61,517 nt of DNA from contig NZ_JAGGQL010000041.1 in assembly GCF_018613315.1 (NCBI RefSeq), forward strand, positions 1-61,517, in the 5' to 3' direction. Every line of letters begins with the position of its first letter. The stretch's first letter is position 1. A model generated the notes under the pieces. It did not search any database, was not told where the DNA came from, and saw only the letters and a list, made by a program, of their open reading frames with translations. This document shows, in pieces, positions 16,894 through 25,162 of the stretch. This stretch comes from Bacillus sp. ISL-37 (GTDB taxonomy: Bacteria > Bacillota > Bacilli > Bacillales > Cytobacillaceae). Made by a program: the position numbers and the translations under genes.

Positions 16894-17655
16894 ATGTCAG
16901 ATAAAAAAACTGTCCGTTTTATCATCAGTCGTCAGGATACTCCTGATTCAGCCCCTTATCAGGAAGAGTTTGAACTAGATTACCGTCCAAATATGAACGT
17001 CATTTCCGCGCTAATGGAAATTCGCCGTAATCCTGTAAATACAAAAGGTGAAGCGACTACTCCAATTGCTTGGGATATGAACTGTCTTGAAGAGGTTTGT
17101 GGTGCATGTTCAATGGTCATCAATGGACGCCCGCGCCAGTCATGCTCAGCGCTCGTTGACCAGCTGGAACAGCCAATCAGGCTTGAGCCGATGAGAACAT
17201 TCCCGGTTGTCCGTGACCTTCAGGTTGACCGCAGCCGCATGTTCGATTCTTTGAAGCGTGTTAAAGCATGGGTGCCAATCGATGGTACTTACGATCTTGG
17301 ACCTGGTCCACGTATGCCGGAGAAAAAGCGTCAGTGGGCTTATGAACTTTCCAAGTGTATGACATGTGGTGTCTGCCTGGAGGCTTGCCCTAACGTAAAC
17401 GACAAGTCAGATTTCATCGGACCACAGCCATTATCACAGGTTCGTCTTTTCAATGCCCATCCAACAGGTGCTTTGAACAAAGGCGAGCGTCTTGAAACAA
17501 TCATGGGAGACGGCGGACTCGCAAACTGCGGTAACTCACAGAACTGTGTCCAGTCTTGCCCTAAAGGCATTCCATTGACAACTTCAATCGCAGCCTTGAA
17601 CCGTGATACAACACTGCAAGCATTCAAAAACTTCTTCGGAAGCGATCAAGTATAG
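16894..17655 (+). CDS. sdhB: Succinate dehydrogenase iron-sulfur subunit
   Basis: A 253-residue subunit carrying three iron-sulfur clusters that link FAD to the heme anchor. Cysteine groups are visible for the [2Fe-2S] cluster (CLEEVCGACS...RQSC) and for the [4Fe-4S] and [3Fe-4S] clusters (CMTCGVCLEACP and CGNSQNCVQSCP). It is the last gene of sdhCAB. Its stop codon directly abuts structured repeat copy B, with no ordinary terminator between; a terminator-like hairpin appears only after the repeat. Confidence 0.97.
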   Translation: MSDKKTVRFIISRQDTPDSAPYQEEFELDYRPNMNVISALMEIRRNPVNTKGEATTPIAWDMNCLEEVCGACSMVINGRPRQSCSALVDQLEQPIRLEPMRTFPVVRDLQVDRSRMFDSLKRVKAWVPIDGTYDLGPGPRMPEKKRQWAYELSKCMTCGVCLEACPNVNDKSDFIGPQPLSQVRLFNAHPTGALNKGERLETIMGDGGLANCGNSQNCVQSCPKGIPLTTSIAALNRDTTLQAFKNFFGSDQV

Positions 17656-17828
17656 AAAAGCGAAAGCGCCTTGTCCAGCCCCGAAAAGCGCTGCCCGACT
17701 AGAACGCCACGTCCTGTGGCTGTCGGGTCTGCACTTCCTGTGCCTTAGAGCGCCGTCCGGTGAAGTCGTTCTTTGACTTCATTGGGCGGACCAAAGCGAC
17801 TCGAGGGGCTAGGCGCTGGAGCTGGACA
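17656..17828 (+). repeat. Dispersed structured repeat, copy B
   Basis: This copy starts at the base after the sdhB stop codon. It shares with copy E the stem CCCGAC 17694-17699 / GTCGGG 17722-17727 enclosing GCCAC 17706-17710 / GTGGC 17716-17720. It also has a GAAGTC/GACTTC hairpin and an outer AGCCCC...GGGGCT pairing. It lacks the AT-rich flank of copies A, C and D. With the sdh transcript reading through, it would form a structured 3' end. Confidence 0.9.
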
Positions 17829-17872
17829 CTAATCTGAGTGTTTAAAGTTTATACTTAATTTTACACATGCAG

Positions 17873-17904
17873 CCTCCTTTTCTTTTCGAAAGGGAGGTTT
17901 TTTC
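17873..17904 (+). terminator. Terminator downstream of sdh operon and repeat B
   Basis: CCTCCTTT pairs with AAAGGGAGG and is followed by T6. It is the first standard terminator after sdhB and lies beyond the repeat. Confidence 0.8.
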
Positions 17905-17982
17905 TTTTACGGCTAAAATAGTACTTTTTTAGAGGGTGGTTCCCTTGGTATACTTTACTAAAGGCATAAATGGGAGCGGTAT

Positions 17983-18564
17983 ATGAAACTTGCAAAGATA
18001 TTGGCGATTGGGATTGTTGTTAGTGGTGTAGTTATCCTGGGGATTGGATTGTTTCAGTTATGGGACATTAAACGACAGGAGCAGATTTCCCTTGAGGCAG
18101 CAAAAGAATTGGTCGAGGAAAATAAACCGAAGGTAAAAAAGGAAGAATTCAAGCCTGAGACAGGAGAGGCTTCTGGATTGCTGGTGATTCCAAAAATTAA
18201 TGCGGAATTGGCAATAGTCGAAGGAACGGATGCTGACGACCTTGAAAAAGGAGTTGGCCACTATAAAGGCTCATTCTACCCTGAGGAAAACGGACAAATT
18301 GTCCTCTCAGGCCATCGTGATACAGTCTTTCGCAAGGCAGGGGATTTGGTAATAGGCGATCAATTGACGATGAAAATGCCTTATGGAGATTATACATACG
18401 AGATAACCGGCACAAAAATTGTCAGTGCAGATGATACCAGTATCATTACCCTCCAAAATTCCGAAGAAGAGCTCGTTTTAACAACATGCTATCCATTCAG
18501 TTATGTAGGTGATGCGCCCGAGCGTTATATTATTTATGCGAAAAGGACATCGGATGATCATTGA
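17983..18564 (+). CDS. Class D sortase (YhcS-like)
   Basis: A 193-residue membrane-anchored transpeptidase. One N-terminal helix (about 5-26) is followed by a Lys/Glu-rich stalk and a sortase beta-barrel. The catalytic triad is visible as His111 in LSGHRDT, Cys169 in LTTCYPF and Arg181 in APERYIIYAK. Motifs and length fit class D sortases such as B. subtilis YhcS, which anchors the nuclease YhcR. The neighbouring gene encodes a large secreted nuclease, the expected substrate type, but that protein lacks a clear sorting signal. The ribosome site GGGAGCGG precedes ATG 17983. Confidence 0.9.
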   Translation: MKLAKILAIGIVVSGVVILGIGLFQLWDIKRQEQISLEAAKELVEENKPKVKKEEFKPETGEASGLLVIPKINAELAIVEGTDADDLEKGVGHYKGSFYPEENGQIVLSGHRDTVFRKAGDLVIGDQLTMKMPYGDYTYEITGTKIVSADDTSIITLQNSEEELVLTTCYPFSYVGDAPERYIIYAKRTSDDH

Positions 18565-18586
18565 ATCAAAAATACTATGTAAAGTG

Positions 18587-18621
18587 AGCCAGGACCAATA
18601 GTCCTGGCTTGCTTTCTTTTT
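18587..18621 (+). terminator. Terminator after sortase gene
   Basis: AGCCAGGAC (18587-18595) pairs with GTCCTGGCT (18601-18609) around a CAATA loop. A T-rich tract follows. Confidence 0.88.
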
Positions 18622-18789
18622 ATCTAGTAAATAAGTTCGCCTCTCGAGAAAACGTTTTCATACTATAGATTCATTTTTCAGTATTTAACAAAAAACTTAC
18701 ATTCACTTCATGAAAAGGCGTAATTATCCATGTTATATTTCACTTGGCGGAATACTATAAATTCCGACAAATTTTTAGGAGGAATATAT

Positions 18790-21081
18790 ATGGGGAATAT
18801 AAAGCGTAAAACTTTTTCCTGGCTGACAGCAGTTATTTTACTAGTAAGCTATGCGATACCGTTTTCTGGTCAAGCATCCGCTGAAACCGTTATGACTGTC
18901 CAGCAGGCAATCGAGAATAACAATGGAACAGGTACAGTGGAAGGATACATAGTAGGGCATGCAAAAGGTACCAATTCATATAATTATGAAGCACCATTCA
19001 AAGATAATTATAATTTTTTGATGGCAGATACTGCTGGTGAAACAGATCCTTCAAAGATATTGCCAGTTCAAATAAGTCCTTCTTATAGAGACGCATTTGG
19101 CTTACAAACCAATCCAGATATTGTTGGGAAAAAGGTACGGGTTACAGGATCGCTGACTGCCTATTTTACTGTCCCAGGGTTAAAATCCCCATCGGCTATG
19201 GTGTTCGCTGACGGCAGCGGCGGAGAGCCAGGTGAACCTGGTGAACCAGAACCACCAGCAGTAACTGGATTGAAAATCCATGATATCCAGGGTGAAGGCC
19301 ATGCTTCTCCATACAAGGATCAGCAGGTTGCTCAAGTTGCGGGTATTGTAACAAAAGTTGAAGGAAACAATGCTTTCTTCATGCAGGATCCTGAAGATGA
19401 TGGCAATCCCAATACATCTGAGGCTATCTATGTATATAAAAGGGCTCACGGACTTGCTGAAGGTGACCAAGTCGAAGTCGATGGCCTTGTGAAAGAGTGG
19501 GTATTGGATGGTTACAGTGAAAAGCTGCAGACCGACCTTGCAATGACTGAAATCAATGCTACTGAAGTGACAAAACTTGCTTCAGGCGTCGTGCTTCCTG
19601 AACCGGTTGTCATTGGTCAGGACCGTATTGCTCCAAGCCAGGTAATAGACAATGACCAATTTGGTGTATTTGATCCTGCAGAGGATGGCATCGATTTTTA
19701 TGAAAGCCTTGAAGGAATGAGAATCGGAGTAGAAAGCCCACAGGTAATTGGACCTCAAAAGTATGGCGAAGTACCGGTTATCGCCAATAAGGTGGAAGGG
19801 AAAGTATACAGCCCGCAAGGCGGAATTCTGCTGACTGAGGAAAGCTCTAACCCTGAAAGAATGTTCCTGCTTATTGATCGTGATTTTGTAGCAAAAGCAG
19901 GCGACCATTTTAACGGCCTGGTTACTGGTGTTGTTAGCTACGGCTTCTCCAACTATAAAATCCTCGTTGACCAGGAAACTCTTCCTGAGTTGGTTGAGAG
20001 TGAATTGATCGAGGATTATGTCACTTTTGAACAAAAAGAGAATAAACTAACGATTGCCAATTATAATATTGAAAATTTTTCTGCTGAAACTAATCAATCC
20101 AAGACTGCTAGAATTGCAGGTTCAATCATCAATAACTTAAAGACCCCTGATATTGTTGGTCTGGTAGAGGTACAGGATAATGATGGCCAGACTGCCAGCG
20201 GCTCTGCAGATGCATCACAAAGCTACCAGGCTTTGATTGATGAAATTATTGCACAAGGCGGACCTGCATACAGCTGGACCGACATCGCTCCTGAGTACAA
20301 TCAGGATGGTGGTGCGCCTGGAGGTAATATCCGGGTTGGGTATTTATATAATCCTGAACGAGTGCAGCTTAAAGAAGCTCCGAAAGGAACAGCTACAGAC
20401 GCTGTTGCCTATGAAAACGGCGACCTAACCTTGAATCCAGGAAGAATTGATCCACAGAATCCTATTTTCGAAGATACTAGAAAGCCATTGGCTGCAGAGT
20501 TTGTGTTCAAAGGACAGGAAGTAATTGTCATTGCCAATCATTTTAACTCAAAGGGTGGAGATGATCCTTTATTCGGGGTTACCCAGCCACCAGTACTCGA
20601 TAGCCAAGTGCAAAGAATTGAGATTGCAAAATTGCTCAATGAATTTATTGCAGGCATACATGCAGAAGATCCAAAGGCAAATGTTGTTGTTCTAGGTGAT
20701 TTGAATGACTTCGAATTTTCCAAGCCAATTGAGGCTCTGAAAAACGGCCAATTGACTAATATGGTTGAGACTTTGCCAGAAGGCGAGAGGTTCACTTACA
20801 ACTACCAGGGGAATTCACAGGTGTTGGATCATATCCTTGTATCTAATCATCTCGCTGATCAAACAGAGGCTGATATTATCAATATCAACTCCTTGTATAT
20901 GGAAGAGCATGGACGAGCAAGTGACCATGATCCTGTAATGGTGCAAATTCATTTGAATAATGGGCAAAGACAGTGTCCGGATTCAAGTGGCAACGGACCA
21001 GAAAAGCAGAATGAAGATAACGGAAAGCATCTAGGGCACGATAAAAAAGGTAAAGCTTGTGGCTATGACAAGGCTAGCTGA
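18790..21081 (+). CDS. Secreted multidomain nuclease (endonuclease/exonuclease/phosphatase family)
   Basis: A 763-residue exported protein. The signal peptide is the first ~31 residues, ending near GQASA. Next come a DUF6359-like OB-type domain (about 35-140), a Gly/Glu/Pro linker and a second OB-fold segment. The C-terminal half is a metal-dependent nuclease domain of the DNase I/ExeM type, with IANYNIENF, VGLVEVQDN, IANHFNSKGGDD, VLGDLNDFE and a final ASDHDPVM. It probably degrades extracellular DNA or RNA. ATG 18790 follows AGGAGGAATA; an in-frame ATG at 18730 has no site and would bury the signal peptide. The tail is hydrophilic (Cys, Lys and His present), with no LPXTG-type motif and no C-terminal helix, despite the adjacent sortase. 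Confidence 0.88.
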   Translation: MGNIKRKTFSWLTAVILLVSYAIPFSGQASAETVMTVQQAIENNNGTGTVEGYIVGHAKGTNSYNYEAPFKDNYNFLMADTAGETDPSKILPVQISPSYRDAFGLQTNPDIVGKKVRVTGSLTAYFTVPGLKSPSAMVFADGSGGEPGEPGEPEPPAVTGLKIHDIQGEGHASPYKDQQVAQVAGIVTKVEGNNAFFMQDPEDDGNPNTSEAIYVYKRAHGLAEGDQVEVDGLVKEWVLDGYSEKLQTDLAMTEINATEVTKLASGVVLPEPVVIGQDRIAPSQVIDNDQFGVFDPAEDGIDFYESLEGMRIGVESPQVIGPQKYGEVPVIANKVEGKVYSPQGGILLTEESSNPERMFLLIDRDFVAKAGDHFNGLVTGVVSYGFSNYKILVDQETLPELVESELIEDYVTFEQKENKLTIANYNIENFSAETNQSKTARIAGSIINNLKTPDIVGLVEVQDNDGQTASGSADASQSYQALIDEIIAQGGPAYSWTDIAPEYNQDGGAPGGNIRVGYLYNPERVQLKEAPKGTATDAVAYENGDLTLNPGRIDPQNPIFEDTRKPLAAEFVFKGQEVIVIANHFNSKGGDDPLFGVTQPPVLDSQVQRIEIAKLLNEFIAGIHAEDPKANVVVLGDLNDFEFSKPIEALKNGQLTNMVETLPEGERFTYNYQGNSQVLDHILVSNHLADQTEADIININSLYMEEHGRASDHDPVMVQIHLNNGQRQCPDSSGNGPEKQNEDNGKHLGHDKKGKACGYDKAS

Positions 21082-21089
21082 ATCAAAAG

Positions 21090-21121
21090 GAGGGATTGGA
21101 AATTTCCAATCCCTCTTTTTT
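21090..21121 (+). terminator. Terminator after nuclease gene
   Basis: A perfect 12-bp inverted repeat (AGGGATTGGAAA / TTTCCAATCCCT) is followed by T6. Confidence 0.92.
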
Positions 21122-21145
21122 GTTTCCAAAGAGACTAAAAATATT

Positions 21146-21176
21146 TATAATAAAGAAAAGAATGAATGTTCATTCA
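21146..21176 (+). promoter_or_regulatory. ysmA promoter with FadR-type operator
   Basis: TATAAT lies at 21146-21151. The palindromic site AGAATGAATGTTCATTCA at 21159-21176 covers the expected start point. It matches the Bacillus FadR (YsiA) consensus TGAATGAMTANTCATTCA at 15 of 17 defined positions. This predicts repression relieved by long-chain acyl-CoA. Confidence 0.7.
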
Positions 21177-21195
21177 GTTTACGGGAGGTTTCAAC

Positions 21196-21663
21196 ATGAA
21201 GAAGATGGAATACATTAATGAGATTGTAAGCTGGGAAGAGGAGTTTGAATTTTTTTACCAGGTGAAGGTTCGGTTTTCGGAAACAGATATGTTTGGGCAC
21301 TTAAATAACACTGTCCCGTTTACATATTTCGAACAGGCGAGGATTGAGTATTTTAAGAGCCAGGGGTTCATGCAGGATTGGGTCAAACCAGAGAATGAGA
21401 CGATTCCGGTCGTTGCCGATCTGCAATGTGATTATTTAAGCCAGATCTTTTTTGATGAGGACCTGAAAATTTATGTCAAAGCCAATTCAATTGGAAATTC
21501 ATCGGTTAATCTTCACTACATGGTCAAAAAAGCAGATGGCTCGATATGCCTGACTGGAAGGGGAACGATCGTTCAAATTTCCAAGAGGACAGGCAAGGGT
21601 GTATCCTGGACAGAGGATATGAGGCACTTGTTTTCAGAAAGCAAGAAATCCGCTGTTAAATAA
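21196..21663 (+). CDS. ysmA: Acyl-CoA thioesterase of the 4HBT hotdog family (YsmA)
   Basis: A 155-residue single-hotdog-domain protein. The segment SETDMFGHLNNTVPFTYFEQARIEYF carries the 4-hydroxybenzoyl-CoA thioesterase signature: Asp near the start of the hot-dog helix and an aromatic-Glu pair. It probably hydrolyses acyl-CoA thioesters; the substrate is unknown. I chose ATG 21196 behind ACGGGAGG over the upstream in-frame codon at 21166, which lies in the operator. It occupies the same place between sdhB and gerE as B. subtilis ysmA. The FadR-type site suggests a link to fatty-acid breakdown. Confidence 0.85.
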   Translation: MKKMEYINEIVSWEEEFEFFYQVKVRFSETDMFGHLNNTVPFTYFEQARIEYFKSQGFMQDWVKPENETIPVVADLQCDYLSQIFFDEDLKIYVKANSIGNSSVNLHYMVKKADGSICLTGRGTIVQISKRTGKGVSWTEDMRHLFSESKKSAVK

Positions 21664-21817
21664 GTTTTGTGTTAATTAATAAGGCTCTTTTCTCAAACTT
21701 TGTTGCTATTGAATACAAAATTTAAGTGAATCACCACATTCCTTCGTAAAGTTGACGCTTCTTATGATAAAAGAGCATGCAAACTTAATACCGACCTGCA
21801 AAATGGGTATATATTAC

Positions 21818-21843
21818 GTTAAAATCGGCTTTAGGATTTTAAC
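21818..21843. terminator. Inverted repeat between ysmA and gerE
   Basis: GTTAAAATC (21818-21826) and GATTTTAAC (21835-21843) form a 9-bp perfect stem. It may end the ysmA transcript, but no T-run follows, so it could also be a protein-binding site. Confidence 0.45.
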
Positions 21844-21902
21844 AACAATCTTTACGAAAACGGCCATAAATAAAAATTGGCATGAAGTCCCTTAAATATT
21901 GT

Positions 21903-21931
21903 CACTACAATTCTTTCCTTCACATATGATA
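21903..21931 (+). promoter_or_regulatory. Probable sigma-K promoter of gerE
   Basis: CATATGATA at 21923-21931 matches the sigma-K -10 consensus CATAnnnTA. A CACT element with the conserved AC sits 16 bp upstream. gerE is a sigma-K gene in B. subtilis, so the match fits the expected late mother-cell timing. Confidence 0.65.
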
Positions 21932-21995
21932 TTTTGACTAAATTTATACCCACCCCGCAGTTCACAGCTGGCGAAGGCAAGGAGGGTTACAATAC

Positions 21996-22220
21996 TTGAA
22001 GGAAAATGAATATACTCACAAGCCATTACTCACTAAACGCGAAAGAGAAGTTTTCGAACTGTTAGTACAAGACAAAACAACAAAAGAGATCGCTAGTGAA
22101 TTATTTATCAGCGAAAAAACGGTTCGGAACCATATTTCAAACGCCATGCAAAAGCTTGGTGTAAAGGGGCGTTCCCAAGCTGTTGTAGAGCTCCTGCGTA
22201 TGGGAGAGCTAGAACTTTAA
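21996..22220 (+). CDS. gerE: Spore coat and germination regulator GerE
   Basis: A 74-residue LuxR-type helix-turn-helix DNA-binding protein. Nearly its whole length is the HTH domain ([20 protein letters not shown], then [14 protein letters not shown]), and it ends in LRMGELEL. It is the last mother-cell regulator in sporulation, activating or repressing late sigma-K coat genes. Length equals the known GerE size. The start codon is TTG 21996, with GGAGGG eight bases upstream; no ATG fits. Confidence 0.97.
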   Translation: MKENEYTHKPLLTKREREVFELLVQDKTTKEIASELFISEKTVRNHISNAMQKLGVKGRSQAVVELLRMGELEL

Positions 22221-22225
22221 TCAAG

Positions 22226-22252
22226 ACCGGCCAACCTTGATGGGAGGCCGGT
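22226..22252 (+). terminator. Stem-loop after gerE
   Basis: ACCGGCC (22226-22232) pairs with GGCCGGT (22246-22252). The T-tract is weak, so termination strength is uncertain. Confidence 0.6.
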
Positions 22253-22406
22253 TAAGATGTTTATAGGGGTAAAACAGGCTGTAATCGGAATTCTGTCTTG
22301 AAATTTGCTCGAAAAAAGTAGAAAATAAGGACAATAGTAAAAATCATCTCTGCTTGGATAACAAGTTTTATGGATAAAGGAAATAGATTTTTAGGAGTTG
22401 TTACGG

Positions 22407-22865
22407 ATGAAACTTGAAGGGGTAGAAAAAAATCAGGGACTCGAGACGGTTGCTGATATCGAAAAGGATCTACGGTACATATCTGGGATCATAAAGCAGA
22501 AGGGACGCGAACTCCTCAGCAATTACACAATCACTCCTCCCCAGTTCATTGCACTGCAATGGCTATTCGAGGATGGGGATATGACGATCGGGGAACTGTC
22601 GAATAAAATGTTCCTGGCATGCAGCACCACCACGGATCTTGTTGACAGGATGGAGAAAAATGAACTTGTTGTAAGAGTAAAGGATCCTAATGACAGGCGT
22701 GTTGTTCGCATCCATCTGCTGGATGAAGGTGAAAGGATCATCGATGAAGTGATCAAAAAACGCCAATTGTACCTTCAAGAGGTATTGAAGGATTTTTCAG
22801 GTGAGGAAATATTATCCCTTAAAGAGGGCTTAACGAAATTACATCAAGAAATGCGTGGAGAATGA
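22407..22865 (+). CDS. ysmB: MarR-family transcriptional regulator (YsmB)
   Basis: A 152-residue winged-helix protein of the MarR family. The core holds [20 protein letters not shown], then the recognition-helix region [20 protein letters not shown] and a wing with [11 protein letters not shown]. It probably binds an operator as a dimer; ligand and targets are unknown. ATG 22407 is chosen, with TAGGAG upstream; the open frame begins slightly earlier without a better site. It overlaps the region before racE, as in B. subtilis, and the two are probably cotranscribed. Confidence 0.9.
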   Translation: MKLEGVEKNQGLETVADIEKDLRYISGIIKQKGRELLSNYTITPPQFIALQWLFEDGDMTIGELSNKMFLACSTTTDLVDRMEKNELVVRVKDPNDRRVVRIHLLDEGERIIDEVIKKRQLYLQEVLKDFSGEEILSLKEGLTKLHQEMRGE

Positions 22866-22875
22866 GGCGAGTTTT

Positions 22876-23673
22876 TTGGATCGACCAATCGGAATCATTG
22901 ATTCAGGAGTAGGCGGGCTAACCGTTGCCAAGGAAGTCATGAGACAGCTTCCATATGAACAGATCATCTATGTCGGTGATACGGCCCGTTGTCCATACGG
23001 GCCTCGCCCTGTTGAGGAAGTGAAAAGATTTACCTGGCAAATGACCCGTTTCCTCCTGGAAAAGAATATTAAAATGCTTGTCATCGCGTGCAATACAGCG
23101 ACCGCGGTGGTCCTTGACGAAATAAGGAATGAACTATCGATTCCTGTGTTAGGCGTCATTCAGCCAGGTGCGAGGACAGCAATCAAGGTTACGGACAATT
23201 ATAAAATTGGCATTATCGGAACTGAAGGCACTGTAAAAAGCCGAGCGTACGAGCATGCGCTGAAATCCATCAACCGTAAGACTGCCATTGAAGCACTCGC
23301 TTGCCCTAAATTCGTGCCGCTTGTAGAAAGTGGTGAATACGATGGACGGGTCGCAAAAAAAGTGGTCACTGAAACCCTGCAACCATTACAGGGGAAGGGA
23401 CTTGATACATTGATCCTGGGCTGCACCCACTATCCTTTGCTCGAGCCGCTCATTAAGGAAGTCATGGGTCCTGAGGTCAAGGTGATCAGTTCAGGCGAAG
23501 AAACAGCCAGAGAGGTAAGCACGATCCTCGGCCATAACGACATGTTTGCTGACAGGGAAGAGCTTCCGGAGCATTCCTATTACATGACAGGCTCCAGAAC
23601 GATTTTTTCCTCCATAGCATCCCAGTGGCTGGAAAGGCCGATAGAAAACGTTGAGAAAATTAAATTAGGTTAA
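22876..23673 (+). CDS. racE: Glutamate racemase
   Basis: A 265-residue enzyme converting L- to D-glutamate for peptidoglycan. Catalytic Cys72 lies in ACNTATAV and Cys183 in [23 protein letters not shown] near the N terminus carries the conserved Asp-Ser. I choose TTG 22876 with the GAGGCGA site a few bases before it, which gives the family's usual N terminus. An earlier in-frame GTG at 22855 overlaps ysmB and lacks a good ribosome site. It precedes gerM as in B. subtilis. Confidence 0.94.
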   Translation: MDRPIGIIDSGVGGLTVAKEVMRQLPYEQIIYVGDTARCPYGPRPVEEVKRFTWQMTRFLLEKNIKMLVIACNTATAVVLDEIRNELSIPVLGVIQPGARTAIKVTDNYKIGIIGTEGTVKSRAYEHALKSINRKTAIEALACPKFVPLVESGEYDGRVAKKVVTETLQPLQGKGLDTLILGCTHYPLLEPLIKEVMGPEVKVISSGEETAREVSTILGHNDMFADREELPEHSYYMTGSRTIFSSIASQWLERPIENVEKIKLG

Positions 23674-23678
23674 ATATG

Positions 23679-23704
23679 GCTTCCGGAGACGGAGGTCTTT
23701 TTTG
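23679..23704 (+). terminator. Terminator after racE
   Basis: A short GC-rich stem (CTTCCG / CGGAGG) followed by T7 lies just after the racE stop codon. Confidence 0.75.
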
Positions 23705-23709
23705 ATTGA

Positions 23710-23861
23710 ATAAGAAAGTATAAAATTTTCACTTCGAGAATTGTCTAGCTCCAGCGCCTAGCCCCTCGAGACGCTTCGGTCCTGCCAATGAAGTCAAAGA
23801 ACGACTTCACTGTCAGGCCCTCCAGCGCTTGTCGGGGCTGACCAAGGCGCTTGCGCTTTTC
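23710..23861 (-). repeat. Dispersed structured repeat, copy C (short form)
   Basis: Same orientation as copy A, with the same AT-rich flank. It has the first arm CCTGCCA 23781-23787 / TGTCAGG 23811-23817 with the AAGTC/GACTT core. It lacks the whole CCCG(A/C)C arm present in the other four copies. That one entire hairpin is missing while the flanks are intact shows the arms are separate modules. Confidence 0.9.
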
Positions 23862-23971
23862 TTATTTTGTTTCATTCTATATTTATTTGGTCAAAAATCT
23901 TCTCAAAGGCGGTCTAAAATATCCAAAGGCTCGTATACATATTAGTACAAACTGTCTTTGGAGGGATTTAT

Positions 23972-25042
23972 ATGTCAAAAAATAAAAAGGCTGTGGTCGT
24001 AACAGCTGCTACATTGGCAACTACGGTATTCCTATCTGGCTGTGGACTGTTCGGGGGCGAGGAAAAGAAGAAGATCGATCCTCCCCAGGATGTTACTTTC
24101 ATGGAAGATGGGGAGGCGCTTGATGAAGATGTTTCTACAGAAACAAATGAGGATGGAAAAGAAGCAGTTGAGACTTCCATTCAGACAGAACTTTATTTGA
24201 TCGATAAAAATGGATATGTCGTTTCACAGACGATGGGTCTACCGAAAAAAGAGGGTGTAGCCCAGCAGGCGCTGGAATACCTTGTTGCGAATGGGCCTGT
24301 TGAGCAAATGCTTCCAAATGGCTTCAGGGCCGTCCTTCCAGCAGATACACAAATGACAGTGAACATCAAGGACGGAACAGCAACAGTAGACTTTTCAAAA
24401 GAATTTGCAACCTATAAAAAAGAGGATGAGAAAAAGATTCTTCAGGCTGTGACATGGACGCTTACACAATTTGATACAGTTGATGAAGTTAAGCTTCAGA
24501 TGAATGGCACTCCTCTTGAGGCAATGCCTGTAGGCGGTACTCCTATTGGAGGAGAGTTAAGCCGTGCGGATGGCATCAACGTCGACAACTCCGATGTCGT
24601 TGATATCACAAATACTAAAGCAGTCACTGTTTATTATATTGGCGGTGAGGAAGGCGCATATTATTATGTTCCTGTAACAAAACGCGTCAGCAATGATGTG
24701 AAGGATAACATTACCGCAATTGTGAACGAGCTCGTTGAAGGGCCAGCATATGCATCCAATCTTCTGTCGGATTTCCAGTCGGGTGTAAAGCTGCTTGATG
24801 CGCCTAAGTTTGAGGAAGGTAAGGTAACATTGAACTTCAATGAATCCATCTACGGAAGCTTTGAAGAAAAAATGGTATCTGAACACCTGTTAAATTCACT
24901 TGTACTGTCCCTGACAGAACAGAATGGTGTTGAGAGTGTGGCCCTTACTGTGAATGGGAAGGCAGATGTGCTGACAGAAACGGGAGAAAAACTGGCTGAG
25001 CCGGTTACAAGGCCTGAAAAAGTAAACACAGGTAGTTTTTAA
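23972..25042 (+). CDS. gerM: Spore lipoprotein GerM
   Basis: A 356-residue lipoprotein with a signal peptide ending in the lipobox LSGC near residue 24. An acidic linker is followed by two repeated GerMN (sporulation and germination) domains, about 75-185 and 205-335. In B. subtilis GerM is made in the mother cell under sigma-E and is needed for stable assembly of the engulfment-stage channel and septal peptidoglycan remodelling. The start at 23972 follows TTGGAGGG. A sigma-E promoter should lie upstream, but I could not identify one with correct spacing. Confidence 0.93.
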   Translation: MSKNKKAVVVTAATLATTVFLSGCGLFGGEEKKKIDPPQDVTFMEDGEALDEDVSTETNEDGKEAVETSIQTELYLIDKNGYVVSQTMGLPKKEGVAQQALEYLVANGPVEQMLPNGFRAVLPADTQMTVNIKDGTATVDFSKEFATYKKEDEKKILQAVTWTLTQFDTVDEVKLQMNGTPLEAMPVGGTPIGGELSRADGINVDNSDVVDITNTKAVTVYYIGGEEGAYYYVPVTKRVSNDVKDNITAIVNELVEGPAYASNLLSDFQSGVKLLDAPKFEEGKVTLNFNESIYGSFEEKMVSEHLLNSLVLSLTEQNGVESVALTVNGKADVLTETGEKLAEPVTRPEKVNTGSF

Positions 25043-25077
25043 TAGCCAGATTTTGATATACTAAATAAAGACATTCA

Positions 25078-25106
25078 AAGAGGCAGGCGTATTCCCTGCC
25101 TCTTAT
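25078..25106 (+). terminator. Terminator-like hairpin after gerM
   Basis: AAGAGGCAGG pairs with CCTGCCTCTT around a short loop. The tract that follows is only moderately T-rich, so some transcription may continue into rph. Confidence 0.65.
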
Positions 25107-25162
25107 TTATTGTTTTTCCAGGCAGGCTGTCTGCCTTTTATCATGCTAAGGAGGGCTTTTAA

